A stretch of 25,598 nt of DNA, from positions 1 to 25,598 of the IMG/VR virus record IMGVR_UViG_3300024346_000454. One strand, given 5' to 3'. This stretch comes from a virus. The notes below the pieces were generated by a model, which had not been told where the DNA came from, searched no databases, and saw nothing but the letters and a program-made list of their open reading frames with translations. Position 1 is the first letter of the stretch. The number at the start of each line of letters is the position of its first letter. The position numbers and the translations under genes were made by a program. Shown in pieces: positions 19,762 to 25,598 of the stretch.

Positions 19762-20130
19762 ATGGCAGATCATAAAGAAATATTAGAAAAATTCCCTTTT
19801 TTAAGCCTTTGTAGGGCGGGTGAAGAAGAAGTTATAGGTATAATTCAAAACTATACTCAAACTCTAGCCAGTATATACGTCTTAAACGTATTAAATTGTA
19901 CAGAAGATAAAGCAGAGTTTCTAGAATGTGGAGAACTTTGGTGGTGGGAAAGTAATAGACAACTACCCGTTAATTTGTTTATAGGACCGAAATTTAAACG
20001 TTTTAGCTACAGTCTACGAACGTATAACGTAAAAGATTTCGAAATACTGCACGGTGAAGCAGTTAGTCTACAAAACATTATCACTAAACGTATTAAACGC
20101 AGACAAATCCAACTAGTTCAAAAATTTTAA
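19762..20130 (+). CDS. Conserved-looking phage protein of unknown function, 122 residues
   Basis: It starts MADHKEILEKFPFLSLCRAG and continues with a beta-rich core (QTLASIYVLNVLNCTEDKAE, VNLFIGPKFKRFSYSLRTYN) and a basic end TKRIKRRQIQLVQKF. ELWWWESNRQLPVN is distinctive. The look is of a small tail-completion or structure-linked protein, but I cannot name the family. It begins the two-gene plus-strand unit with the desaturase, separated by 12 bases. Confidence 0.68.
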   Translation: MADHKEILEKFPFLSLCRAGEEEVIGIIQNYTQTLASIYVLNVLNCTEDKAEFLECGELWWWESNRQLPVNLFIGPKFKRFSYSLRTYNVKDFEILHGEAVSLQNIITKRIKRRQIQLVQKF

Positions 20131-20142
20131 GATAAGTATATT

Positions 20143-20853
20143 ATGCTAGAAATAATATACACTCTCATCTTAACTCATATCACCATCGTTGCTGTTACTT
20201 GCTTTTTACATAGAAGCCAAGCTCATAAATCAGTGACATTTCATCCCGTAATTAATCACTTTTTTAGACTATGGTTATGGCTAACTACAGGCATGGTTAC
20301 TAAACAATGGGTTGCTATCCATCGTAAACATCATAGTGCCACTGATGTAGAAGGTGATCCGCATAGTCCACACGTATATGGTATTTGGCGAGTATTGTTC
20401 AAGGGTGCTGGTTTATATCACGATGCTAGTAAAAATACTAAAATGGTCTCTAACTTTGGCCGTGGTACTCCTGACGACTGGATGGAACATAATGTCTACA
20501 CTAAACATAGTAGACTAGGCATTATGATTATGCTGGTCATCGACGTATTGCTTTTTGGCTACTGGGGATTTTTAATTTGGGGTATACAAATGATATGGAT
20601 ACCATTCTGGGCCGCTGGAGTTATTAACGGACTAGGACATTGGTTAGGATATAGAAACGGTGAAACAAAAGATAAATCAAAGAATCTATCTTTCCTTGGC
20701 ATTGTTATCGGCGGTGAAGAGTTGCATAATAATCATCATATAGCACCAGCAAGTGCAAAATTAAGTCGACGCTGGTTTGAGTTTGATATAGGCTGGTTTT
20801 ATATTCGAACTCTTAGCTTATTAGGACTCGCTACTGTTAATACCGTAAGCTAA
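20143..20853 (+). CDS. Fatty acid desaturase (acyl-lipid or acyl-CoA delta-9 type)
   Basis: A 236-residue membrane di-iron enzyme that introduces a double bond in fatty acyl chains. The three His boxes are present: HRSQAH (23-28), HRKHH (60-64) and HNNHH (195-199), with the extra NGLGH (162-166). Hydrophobic segments flank them (residues 4-21, 34-52, and a pair at 125-160). Length is at the short end of the family (about 240-390), lacking long N- and C-terminal extensions, but all metal ligands are retained, so activity is plausible. Phage desaturases may alter host membrane fluidity or supply lipid precursors; this is inference. Its 3' end overlaps the minus-strand mini-DnaE gene by 33 bases. 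Confidence 0.92.
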   Translation: MLEIIYTLILTHITIVAVTCFLHRSQAHKSVTFHPVINHFFRLWLWLTTGMVTKQWVAIHRKHHSATDVEGDPHSPHVYGIWRVLFKGAGLYHDASKNTKMVSNFGRGTPDDWMEHNVYTKHSRLGIMIMLVIDVLLFGYWGFLIWGIQMIWIPFWAAGVINGLGHWLGYRNGETKDKSKNLSFLGIVIGGEELHNNHHIAPASAKLSRRWFEFDIGWFYIRTLSLLGLATVNTVS

Positions 20854-21399
20854 CTGATTTAGTTGTAGGACAATCGCAGCCGCATAACCAATAGCGTGAC
20901 TCTTTTTAAAACTATAAACATCTTCAGTTTTAGTCCATACTTCTCGTTCTATCTCTGGCCAGTTACGTCCAATTAAATGTTTCTTACCAGGACGGATAAC
21001 TGCTAATACCATGGCAAGCTGTTCAATGCTTCTTGGCTTCATTCTAATAACTGTATCGCTGTGATTGTGAATATGGAACAACTGTTGAATAACTTCCCGG
21101 TGTTCCAATAACTCCCACATCGGTTCTTTGCTTAACAGGTCATCTATTTGTTCATTGCTGGTGAAGTTACTATAGATTCCAACATTGAGCAAGTCAATTT
21201 TAAACCAGCCTGTGTTTTCTGCCTGTTTATAGTCTAATGTACATAATCCGGTAAAAGGATTAGTAGGCACATGATGAAAGTACACACCTGTATTATGTTT
21301 ACGTTCTTTGCCGCCGTCTTTTTGCATAGCGGCTGTGTGTTTAACTAAACTTAGAATTTGCTCTCTATTAGCAAAGTCAATATCAACGTCAAAGCTCAA
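20821..21399 (-). CDS. Miniature DnaE-like (C-family polymerase core) protein
   Basis: A 192-residue protein that lines up, in order, with pieces of the bacterial DNA polymerase III alpha core. [15 protein letters not shown] matches PDFDVDF with the first two catalytic aspartates (here Asp6 and Asp8). [12 protein letters not shown] matches [23 protein letters not shown] matches AGLVKFDFLGL with the third catalytic Asp (Asp69). [16 protein letters not shown], then [20 protein letters not shown] matches [33 protein letters not shown] matches GFNKSHSAAYA. The intervening segments, PHP, beta-binding and OB domains are missing (E. coli DnaE is 1160 residues). All three acidic residues remain, but whether it polymerises is unknown. 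It is last in the UvsW cluster. Confidence 0.75.
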   Translation of the reverse strand: [192 protein letters not shown]

Positions 21400-21626
21400 T
21401 GTAAACTCCTGGCTTCAAAAGGCTGTATTTTATCTTTTTTATCAACAATGCTATCAATCATTCTAACATAATCTTCATCGCTTAGTACTGTTTTATACAG
21501 GCCCATAGCTTGACTTGCTAGTACTGCGGCCACAGCTAAGGCATCGCAGTCTTCTTTTAATAAACGTTCCATGACCATCAATATCTCATTGTAAATGTAT
21601 TCTAAATTGTGATCTTCTTTAGTCAT
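21396..21626 (-). CDS. Small acidic helical phage protein, 76 residues
   Basis: From ATG 21626 the product is MTKEDHNLEYIYNEILMVME followed by ALAVAAVLASQAMGLYKTVL and VRMIDSIVDKKDKIQPFEAR. It is helical, with an Ala-rich middle, and I recognise no function. The 4-base overlap with the mini-DnaE gene and the 8-base overlap with the upstream gene place it firmly in the cluster. A longer frame from 21749 would overlap the upstream gene by 131 bases and is rejected. Confidence 0.7.
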   Translation of the reverse strand: MTKEDHNLEYIYNEILMVMERLLKEDCDALAVAAVLASQAMGLYKTVLSDEDYVRMIDSIVDKKDKIQPFEARSLH

Positions 21627-21852
21627 TCTTTGTTCTGGCCATTCTGTTTGCTTTGTTATCTGTAGCATACAATTTTTGTTCCAATACTGCAACCTTTTTG
21701 AGTAAACGTTGATATGATTCGGCTGTAGGTACAACAACTCTACTGCCATTCATTTCTATCTCAACCATATCATTAATAAGTCTAACTCTAGCTTCTTGTA
21801 CTTGTCTGCTTTTCAGCAATGCTGGTACTGCTCGTTGTTTATATTGATTCAT
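21619..21852 (-). CDS. Small phage protein with coiled-coil helix, 77 residues
   Basis: The product begins MNQYKQRAVPALLKSRQVQE, has a strand pair (RLINDMVEIEMNGSRVVVP) and a helix TAESYQRLLKKVAVLEQKLY with heptad spacing, and ends MARTKND. Unknown family. The start overlaps the upstream zinc-finger gene by four bases. Confidence 0.68.
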   Translation of the reverse strand: MNQYKQRAVPALLKSRQVQEARVRLINDMVEIEMNGSRVVVPTAESYQRLLKKVAVLEQKLYATDNKANRMARTKND

Positions 21853-22529
21853 TTAATTTCCGCCTTGTTAAAAACTTCCTGCACCCAATCAGCATCACCC
21901 TGCTGACGTTTTACTCTGGCCTTCCACGATAAAGGCTCAATGTAATCTATTAATGTTTGTACCTGCCCAGGTTCAAACCTATCAATTAATCTGCTACCCT
22001 GATCTGTAGCAAAGGTACACCATGGACTGATACGACCCATTCTGATATCTTGTACTGCGTCTACTGTGCTAACTTTAGCAAAGTATTCACACCAACTATA
22101 TCCAGTCTTTTCTGCCCAGGCTTTCATATTTAACAAACTTCGCTCAATAGCTCGTTCTACTGTTTCTTTTTTAGTTCTATCTTTTACATAAGTTTCATAG
22201 ACAACTGCTTTACACCAGTCATCTATCTTAATGGCATTTTTTAATACAAATCTAACAAACTCTTCTGGCTTATCCAAGTTCAAATCAATAATGTGCTTAG
22301 ACACTTTCATAAAGTCTAGATAGTATCTATCGTTGATAAAATCTTCATAGGGCTTGTCGTGCTTGACGTTGGCAATAATCATTTTACGATATATCAACCA
22401 ACTTTGATAAGCAATTCGATTCTGCTTAGAATCCTTGTCCATCATTCTACGCTTCTTCTCACATAAGTGAGACATAAGTGTAGTTTCTCTAACGAAGTCT
22501 TTATTACAATATTTGCATTTATAAGTCAT
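21849..22529 (-). CDS. Zinc-finger phage protein of unknown function, 226 residues
   Basis: From ATG 22529 the protein starts MTYKCKYCNKDFVRETTLMS and has a C2H2/C2HC-like finger: Cys5-x2-Cys8-x12-His21-x-Cys23 followed by a basic KKRR. The remaining 190 residues are helical (RIAYQSWLIYRKMIIANVKH, YYLDFMKVSKHIIDLNLDKP, ERAIERSLLNMKAWAEKTGY) with ISPWCTFATDQG and no catalytic motif I know. The finger and its place beside clamp-loader and helicase genes suggest a DNA-binding replication or late-transcription factor. ATG 22529 is chosen over 22562 because it follows the usual short overlap with the upstream gene (11 bases). Confidence 0.75.
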   Translation of the reverse strand: MTYKCKYCNKDFVRETTLMSHLCEKKRRMMDKDSKQNRIAYQSWLIYRKMIIANVKHDKPYEDFINDRYYLDFMKVSKHIIDLNLDKPEEFVRFVLKNAIKIDDWCKAVVYETYVKDRTKKETVERAIERSLLNMKAWAEKTGYSWCEYFAKVSTVDAVQDIRMGRISPWCTFATDQGSRLIDRFEPGQVQTLIDYIEPLSWKARVKRQQGDADWVQEVFNKAEIK

Positions 22530-23004
22530 TGGCACTAGCGATAACATCTTTGTCTTTAACATGGTATTGTTCTAACATATCCTTTGCGGATTTTTTATCT
22601 AAGTTGCTAATCCAAATATCTAACTCTTGGTCATCTAAGTGAGGATATTGCTCACGTAACCATGCTCTAAAAGCATTTTTCTTTTTTCTTTTGCCTCCAC
22701 CAGGAGCAATGTATGGGTGCTTGAGGCTTTTACCAATACCCACCATACTCATTAACTTCCAAGTCATCTCAGGATCTTTGACTTCACTAAAGTTGACGTT
22801 GACAATGTCATTGGTCATAATAAGGTAATGTTCAATAATAGCATTGTTAGCACTTTCTGCACTACTTAAATATCGTTGAACAAGCCAAGGGCTAAACCCT
22901 TTCATTTCTTCTTCACTGAGATTCTCATACAGAGTTTTATTACGAGTATCCAATGCTGGAAGTACTCGTTTAAACATATCTAACATTGGTGCTTTTGTTG
23001 CCAT
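22519..23004 (-). CDS. 62: Probable clamp-loader small subunit (T4 gp62-like)
   Basis: A 161-residue protein. FSPWLVQRYLSSAESANNAI, then MTWKLMSMVGIGKSLKHPYI and the basic GGGKRKKKNAFRAWLREQYP follow the layout of phage clamp-loader A subunits (T4 gp62: F-M-V-x-x-x-L-S, a middle helix, then a basic R-x-x-K-x-W). If correct, it joins gp44 to load the sliding clamp gp45. No gp44 is in this window, so the usual pairing cannot be checked. A TAGACA-17-TACAAT promoter ends 5 nt before the ATG. An unrelated conserved protein is the alternative. Confidence 0.5.
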   Translation of the reverse strand: MATKAPMLDMFKRVLPALDTRNKTLYENLSEEEMKGFSPWLVQRYLSSAESANNAIIEHYLIMTNDIVNVNFSEVKDPEMTWKLMSMVGIGKSLKHPYIAPGGGKRKKKNAFRAWLREQYPHLDDQELDIWISNLDKKSAKDMLEQYHVKDKDVIASANDL

Positions 23005-23009
23005 ACTGT

Positions 23010-23038
23010 ATTGTACACTCTTTAAAACATTTTGTCTA
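23010..23038 (-). promoter_or_regulatory. Sigma70-like promoter 5 nt before an ATG
   Basis: On the minus strand TAGACA (23038-23033), 17 bases, TACAAT (23015-23010), then ACAGT and the ATG at 23004. Ten of twelve positions match consensus. The start codon is where transcription would begin, and no Shine-Dalgarno sequence is present, so the mRNA is probably leaderless. The -35 lies in the end of the upstream gene. Confidence 0.6.
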
Positions 23039-23522
23039 TGGACAAGACTTCCGGCAGCTTGGTAGTTTCTTTAACAAAATACGCACACATCGGCTTATCA
23101 CCGCCTTCAAGAGGTACTGCTAAAATATGCCCGTGTTTAAGTTTAGGAGTATACCATCGAATGTCTTGAAACACATTAATAATCTCAAGTGGCTGGAAAT
23201 CTAATCTAAAACTACTAATAGGATTAAATGTAAATGCACTAAAGCCCCGATCATTGATATTCATAATAGGAACAATCTCCGGATCACCGTGATCCTTTTC
23301 ACCAATGACAATATACCAATCAAGTGGAACTTGAATAATATGTTCGCCAATCTTTAATACGGCTGCCGGTGCGTGGAATGTTTCCATAAAGATCAATGGC
23401 ACAAAATGATAGTCTACATTTTTAGGATCATTCCAATCGAGAACTCCATAACGCAGATCTTCTACTTCCTCTGGTAAAGAATTTAACTCAAAGGCTTCAT
23501 TATTAGAAGTTAGTATGTTCAT
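23022..23522 (-). CDS. Conserved-looking marine T4-like phage protein, 166 residues
   Basis: It starts MNILTSNNEAFELNSLPEEV and continues DLRYGVLDWNDPKNVDYHFV, IIQVPLDWYIVIGEKDHGDP and AFTFNPISSFRLDFQPLEII, with KLKHGHILAVPLEGG near the end. The pattern looks like a compact beta-rich protein that I associate with T4-like marine phages next to uvsW, but I know no function. It overlaps UvsW by four bases, so the two are co-transcribed. Confidence 0.7.
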   Translation of the reverse strand: MNILTSNNEAFELNSLPEEVEDLRYGVLDWNDPKNVDYHFVPLIFMETFHAPAAVLKIGEHIIQVPLDWYIVIGEKDHGDPEIVPIMNINDRGFSAFTFNPISSFRLDFQPLEIINVFQDIRWYTPKLKHGHILAVPLEGGDKPMCAYFVKETTKLPEVLSIDKMF

Positions 23523-24973
23523 AGGTATTTCACTTTCTCGATTTTATAAGGGTAACCCGCTTCCTCATAATATTTCTTTCTAGTAGTAAGATGCTTCTTA
23601 CTAAACTTTGCACTTGACGTCAAGTCCCAAATCTCTACATGGTCTTTATCTTGAGCTTTTCTAATACCTCGTCCAATGCTTTGGATAACGCGAACAACGC
23701 TCTTTCCGGGTTCCAAAAGAACCAGATTAAAAATACGAGGAATATTAATACCCACAGCGGCCACACCATAAGTCGCCACAATAACCTTGCCATCGCTCTC
23801 TTTAATCTCATCATAGTGTTCTTTCCTATCGCCTGTTTTCATTGCGCCGCTGACGAATACACTATCTGTGATTCTATCACAGAGCAATTCACCTGCTTTA
23901 ATTCTATCTACCAATACTAATGTGTTTCCAGATAAAGCAAGACTCCGAACAAACTCTGCAATGAAGTCTATGCGACGAGTATTTGTCGTTAAAAATGTTA
24001 GTTCTTCTTGATATGTGGAATACTGTGCTGTCTCTTGTAGTTGTACGACGTTAACTGTGCAGTTAGCTAACACCCCTTGATCCTGAAGATCTTTGGCAGC
24101 AATCTTATTTACTACAGGACCCAAAGTTGATATCAATCCAACTCGCTCAAAGTCCTCTTTAGGAATAGTTCCAGTAAGTCCCCAACGAATAGGTATATTC
24201 GCAAATGGGCCACTGAGCAATGCTTTAAGTACATCTGCCTTAGCTTGGTGTACCTCGTCAACAATAATTGCTACTAAGTCTTGTCCAAACTCTGCTAGAC
24301 TTAATGGACTTTCTCCGTCCTTAAAACGTTTTTCTAATATGTTAAGACTTTGCCAAGTACAGATAGTATGTGTTTTACCTAGTTCTTTTTTATCGCCAAA
24401 GTAAACACCTACATCGAGACCTAATAGTTCGTAGTCTTCTAATGTTTGTTTAACAAGGTCTTTGTTAGGAACGATAACTAAACTTCTGCCATAGTCTTGC
24501 ACACTTTTAGATAATGTAGCTGTTGTAATTGTTTTGCCTGCACCTGTACTGATTTCCTGTACACATTGTAAGTTATTTAGAAACTTGTTAATAGCATCGA
24601 CTTGATAGTCACGTAGTAAAACTGGAGCACCTTCGTTGACGTGACCTTTAGGCCAAATAGTTTGTTCGTGTGTTGTTTCTGTTACTTCAAGAAATTGAAA
24701 GTTATGATTAATTCTTTGGTCATTAATTTCAATATTGTAACCTTCATCCACTAAGATGGGTAAGATCCTATCTAGTAAGTTGAAATAAGTGCTGCCGCCT
24801 AAACTAAAATAACTAACACAACCATCCCAACGTCCTAGTTTATACGCAGGGCTATGATAAGCCCACGGTTGGAAGTACTTAAATTCTTTTTCTAATTTAC
24901 GTCTAGTGGATGTAACAAGGTCAGATATCTTAATATTAACTTCGTCTTTTATATGTATTGTACAAGATGTCAT
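23519..24973 (-). CDS. uvsW: UvsW-like ATP-dependent helicase
   Basis: A superfamily 2 helicase of 484 residues from ATG 24973. T4 UvsW remodels recombination intermediates and R-loops and helps switch from origin- to recombination-dependent replication. The N-terminal 100 residues fit the UvsW DNA-binding domain (KYFQPWAYHSPAYKLGRWDG). Motifs: LLRDYQVDAI (Q-like), Walker A STGAGKT (142-148), DEVH (239-242), LTGT (266-269), and VI QSIGRGIRK (431-439). An in-frame ATG at 25009 lies inside the terminator and is rejected. The -10 box TATACT ends 6 nt before the chosen ATG and no Shine-Dalgarno sequence is seen. Confidence 0.93.
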   Translation of the reverse strand: MTSCTIHIKDEVNIKISDLVTSTRRKLEKEFKYFQPWAYHSPAYKLGRWDGCVSYFSLGGSTYFNLLDRILPILVDEGYNIEINDQRINHNFQFLEVTETTHEQTIWPKGHVNEGAPVLLRDYQVDAINKFLNNLQCVQEISTGAGKTITTATLSKSVQDYGRSLVIVPNKDLVKQTLEDYELLGLDVGVYFGDKKELGKTHTICTWQSLNILEKRFKDGESPLSLAEFGQDLVAIIVDEVHQAKADVLKALLSGPFANIPIRWGLTGTIPKEDFERVGLISTLGPVVNKIAAKDLQDQGVLANCTVNVVQLQETAQYSTYQEELTFLTTNTRRIDFIAEFVRSLALSGNTLVLVDRIKAGELLCDRITDSVFVSGAMKTGDRKEHYDEIKESDGKVIVATYGVAAVGINIPRIFNLVLLEPGKSVVRVIQSIGRGIRKAQDKDHVEIWDLTSSAKFSKKHLTTRKKYYEEAGYPYKIEKVKYL

Positions 24974-24979
24974 AGACAC

Positions 24980-25009
24980 AGTATAACATATTAAGTCACA
25001 AAAAAGCAA
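24980..25009 (-). promoter_or_regulatory. Promoter of uvsW, overlapping a terminator
   Basis: On the minus strand the -35 box TTGCTT (25009-25004) lies in the 3' arm and T-tract of the terminator, followed by an 18-base spacer and -10 TATACT (24985-24980). The ATG of uvsW follows after GTGTCT. The same bases therefore end one transcript and help start the next. Confidence 0.55.
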
Positions 25010-25022
25010 GCCTTAGCTTGCT
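25000..25022 (-). terminator. Rho-independent terminator after the methyltransferase gene
   Basis: On the minus strand AGCAAGC pairs with GCTTGCT around the loop TAAG, followed by six T residues (25005-25000). It begins 22 bases after the stop of the methyltransferase gene at 25045 and separates it from uvsW. Confidence 0.85.
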
Positions 25023-25044
25023 CTATTTGCTCATTTATTTTAAA

Positions 25045-25598
25045 TTAGTTAAACACATCATTAAATGATGTTGTTGGAATAAAACGTTGATTCATCTTTT
25101 CAAACATTCCAGGATCTCGTTCTATCAAAATTGCACGTCTATTTAAATCGTTACAGGCCATTCCTGTCGAACCAGAACCAGCAAAGGTATCTAAGACCAA
25201 GTCGCCTGGATTAGACAGTAACTCAATAAAATATCTTAATACTTCTTGAGGCTTTTCGGTTGGATGGATCTTGTTCTTACCCAGGCCACCGCTAAAAGTA
25301 ATACTGTTTGGAATTACACATTCAATTATATTATTAGATTGTTTACGATTTTTAATCATGGACATATAATCTTTTTTAGCTTGTTCAAATATAGCATCTA
25401 CATTGTCTGTAGATTTGCTATCTTTAATTGCTTTGTAAAGTATACTGCTAGCTTTGTCTGCTGCCGCATAGCGTTCGACAATGCTATCTAACTGTGCATC
25501 TGCATTAAACGTCCTACTGCCTTTGGGCTTGATACCAAACAGTAAGTACTCTGCACCACTAACAGGATTTACAGATCTATTAAAAGGAACTGCGGCTG
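25045..25598 (-). CDS. DNA methyltransferase, N-terminus outside the window
   Basis: The frame is open to the window edge, giving the last 184 residues; the ATG at 25365 is internal. The fragment has VPFNRSVNPVSGAEYLLFGI, then FSGGLGKNKIHPTEKPQEVL, and the SAM-binding motif LDTFAGSGSTGMACNDLNRR followed by AILIERD. This C-terminal placement of the FAGSGST motif, preceded by HPTEKP, is typical of beta-class N4-cytosine or N6-adenine methyltransferases; the DPPY-type catalytic motif should lie upstream beyond the edge. Likely role: protecting phage DNA from restriction. A partner endonuclease is not visible. A good terminator follows its stop. Confidence 0.9.
   Translation of the reverse strand, partial: AAVPFNRSVNPVSGAEYLLFGIKPKGSRTFNADAQLDSIVERYAAADKASSILYKAIKDSKSTDNVDAIFEQAKKDYMSMIKNRKQSNNIIECVIPNSITFSGGLGKNKIHPTEKPQEVLRYFIELLSNPGDLVLDTFAGSGSTGMACNDLNRRAILIERDPGMFEKMNQRFIPTTSFNDVFN

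Noticed and set aside
24093-24404. Plus-strand open frame of 103 codons
   Set aside because: It is antisense to the helicase core of uvsW, where all helicase motifs are read on the minus strand.
25045-25365. Methyltransferase as a complete 106-residue protein
   Set aside because: The same frame is open from 25365 to the window edge with methyltransferase-like sequence, so the ATG at 25365 is internal and the gene is truncated by the window.
1-25598. tRNA genes, CRISPR arrays, IS elements or an integrase
   Set aside because: I read for cloverleaf ends, regularly spaced repeats and transposase or recombinase motifs and saw none; a covariance-model scan would be needed to exclude tRNAs fully.

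Overview
The window looks like part of the genome of a tailed phage of the T4-like marine myovirus type (the broad group of cyanophage and pelagiphage myoviruses). It is AT-rich, tightly packed and mostly transcribed from the minus strand, with many ATGA or TAATG stop/start overlaps. Recognisable T4-type genes are a UvsW-like helicase, a gp41-like replicative helicase, a gp61-like primase, a probable gp62-like clamp-loader small subunit, class Ia ribonucleotide reductase (nrdA, nrdB), glutaredoxins and a PAAR spike-tip protein. I see no photosynthesis genes, tRNAs, rRNAs, CRISPR arrays, IS elements or integrase, so the host cannot be fixed; a marine bacterium (SAR11 or a cyanobacterium) is an inference from family resemblance only. 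No stretch above 300 bases lacks a gene.

Layout. 1-2759: virion proteins (a 713-residue structural protein and a PAAR tip) and a small Sm-like protein. 2768-8410: a nucleotide-metabolism operon with, in transcription order, nrdA, a class II aldolase-like gene, nrdB, two tandem paralogous PGDYG-like genes, a 51-residue CxC...CxxxH protein and two glutaredoxins. 8488-9613: an unknown gene and a RecB/Cas4-type nuclease behind a promoter whose spacer is a perfect palindrome. 9658-15714: a run of small unrecognised, probably structural or late genes punctuated by the motif GATAAATA (a T4-late-promoter-like box), including a back-to-back palindromic pair at 15210-15226. 15715-18143: helicase and primase. 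18178-18894: an SGNH-hydrolase-like gene bracketed by an exact 28-bp direct repeat. 18895-20853: a virion protein, then two plus-strand genes, the second a fatty acid desaturase. 20821-25598: a minus-strand replication and transcription cluster of a partial DNA methyltransferase, UvsW, an unknown gene, the clamp-loader-like gene, a zinc-finger protein, two small genes and a 192-residue protein that looks like a miniaturised core of the bacterial C-family polymerase DnaE.

How it fits together. The nrd/glutaredoxin block makes dNTPs for the replication genes. Desaturase, aldolase and SGNH hydrolase are candidate host-metabolism or envelope-modifying genes. Two promoter classes can be read by eye: sigma70-like boxes before the nuclease, clamp-loader, UvsW and primase genes, and NATAAATA/NTAAATA boxes before likely late genes. 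In both classes several boxes sit only 5-9 nt before the start codon, which would give leaderless or nearly leaderless mRNAs. The most unusual items are the mini-DnaE protein, the repeat-bracketed SGNH gene and the leaderless promoter architecture.
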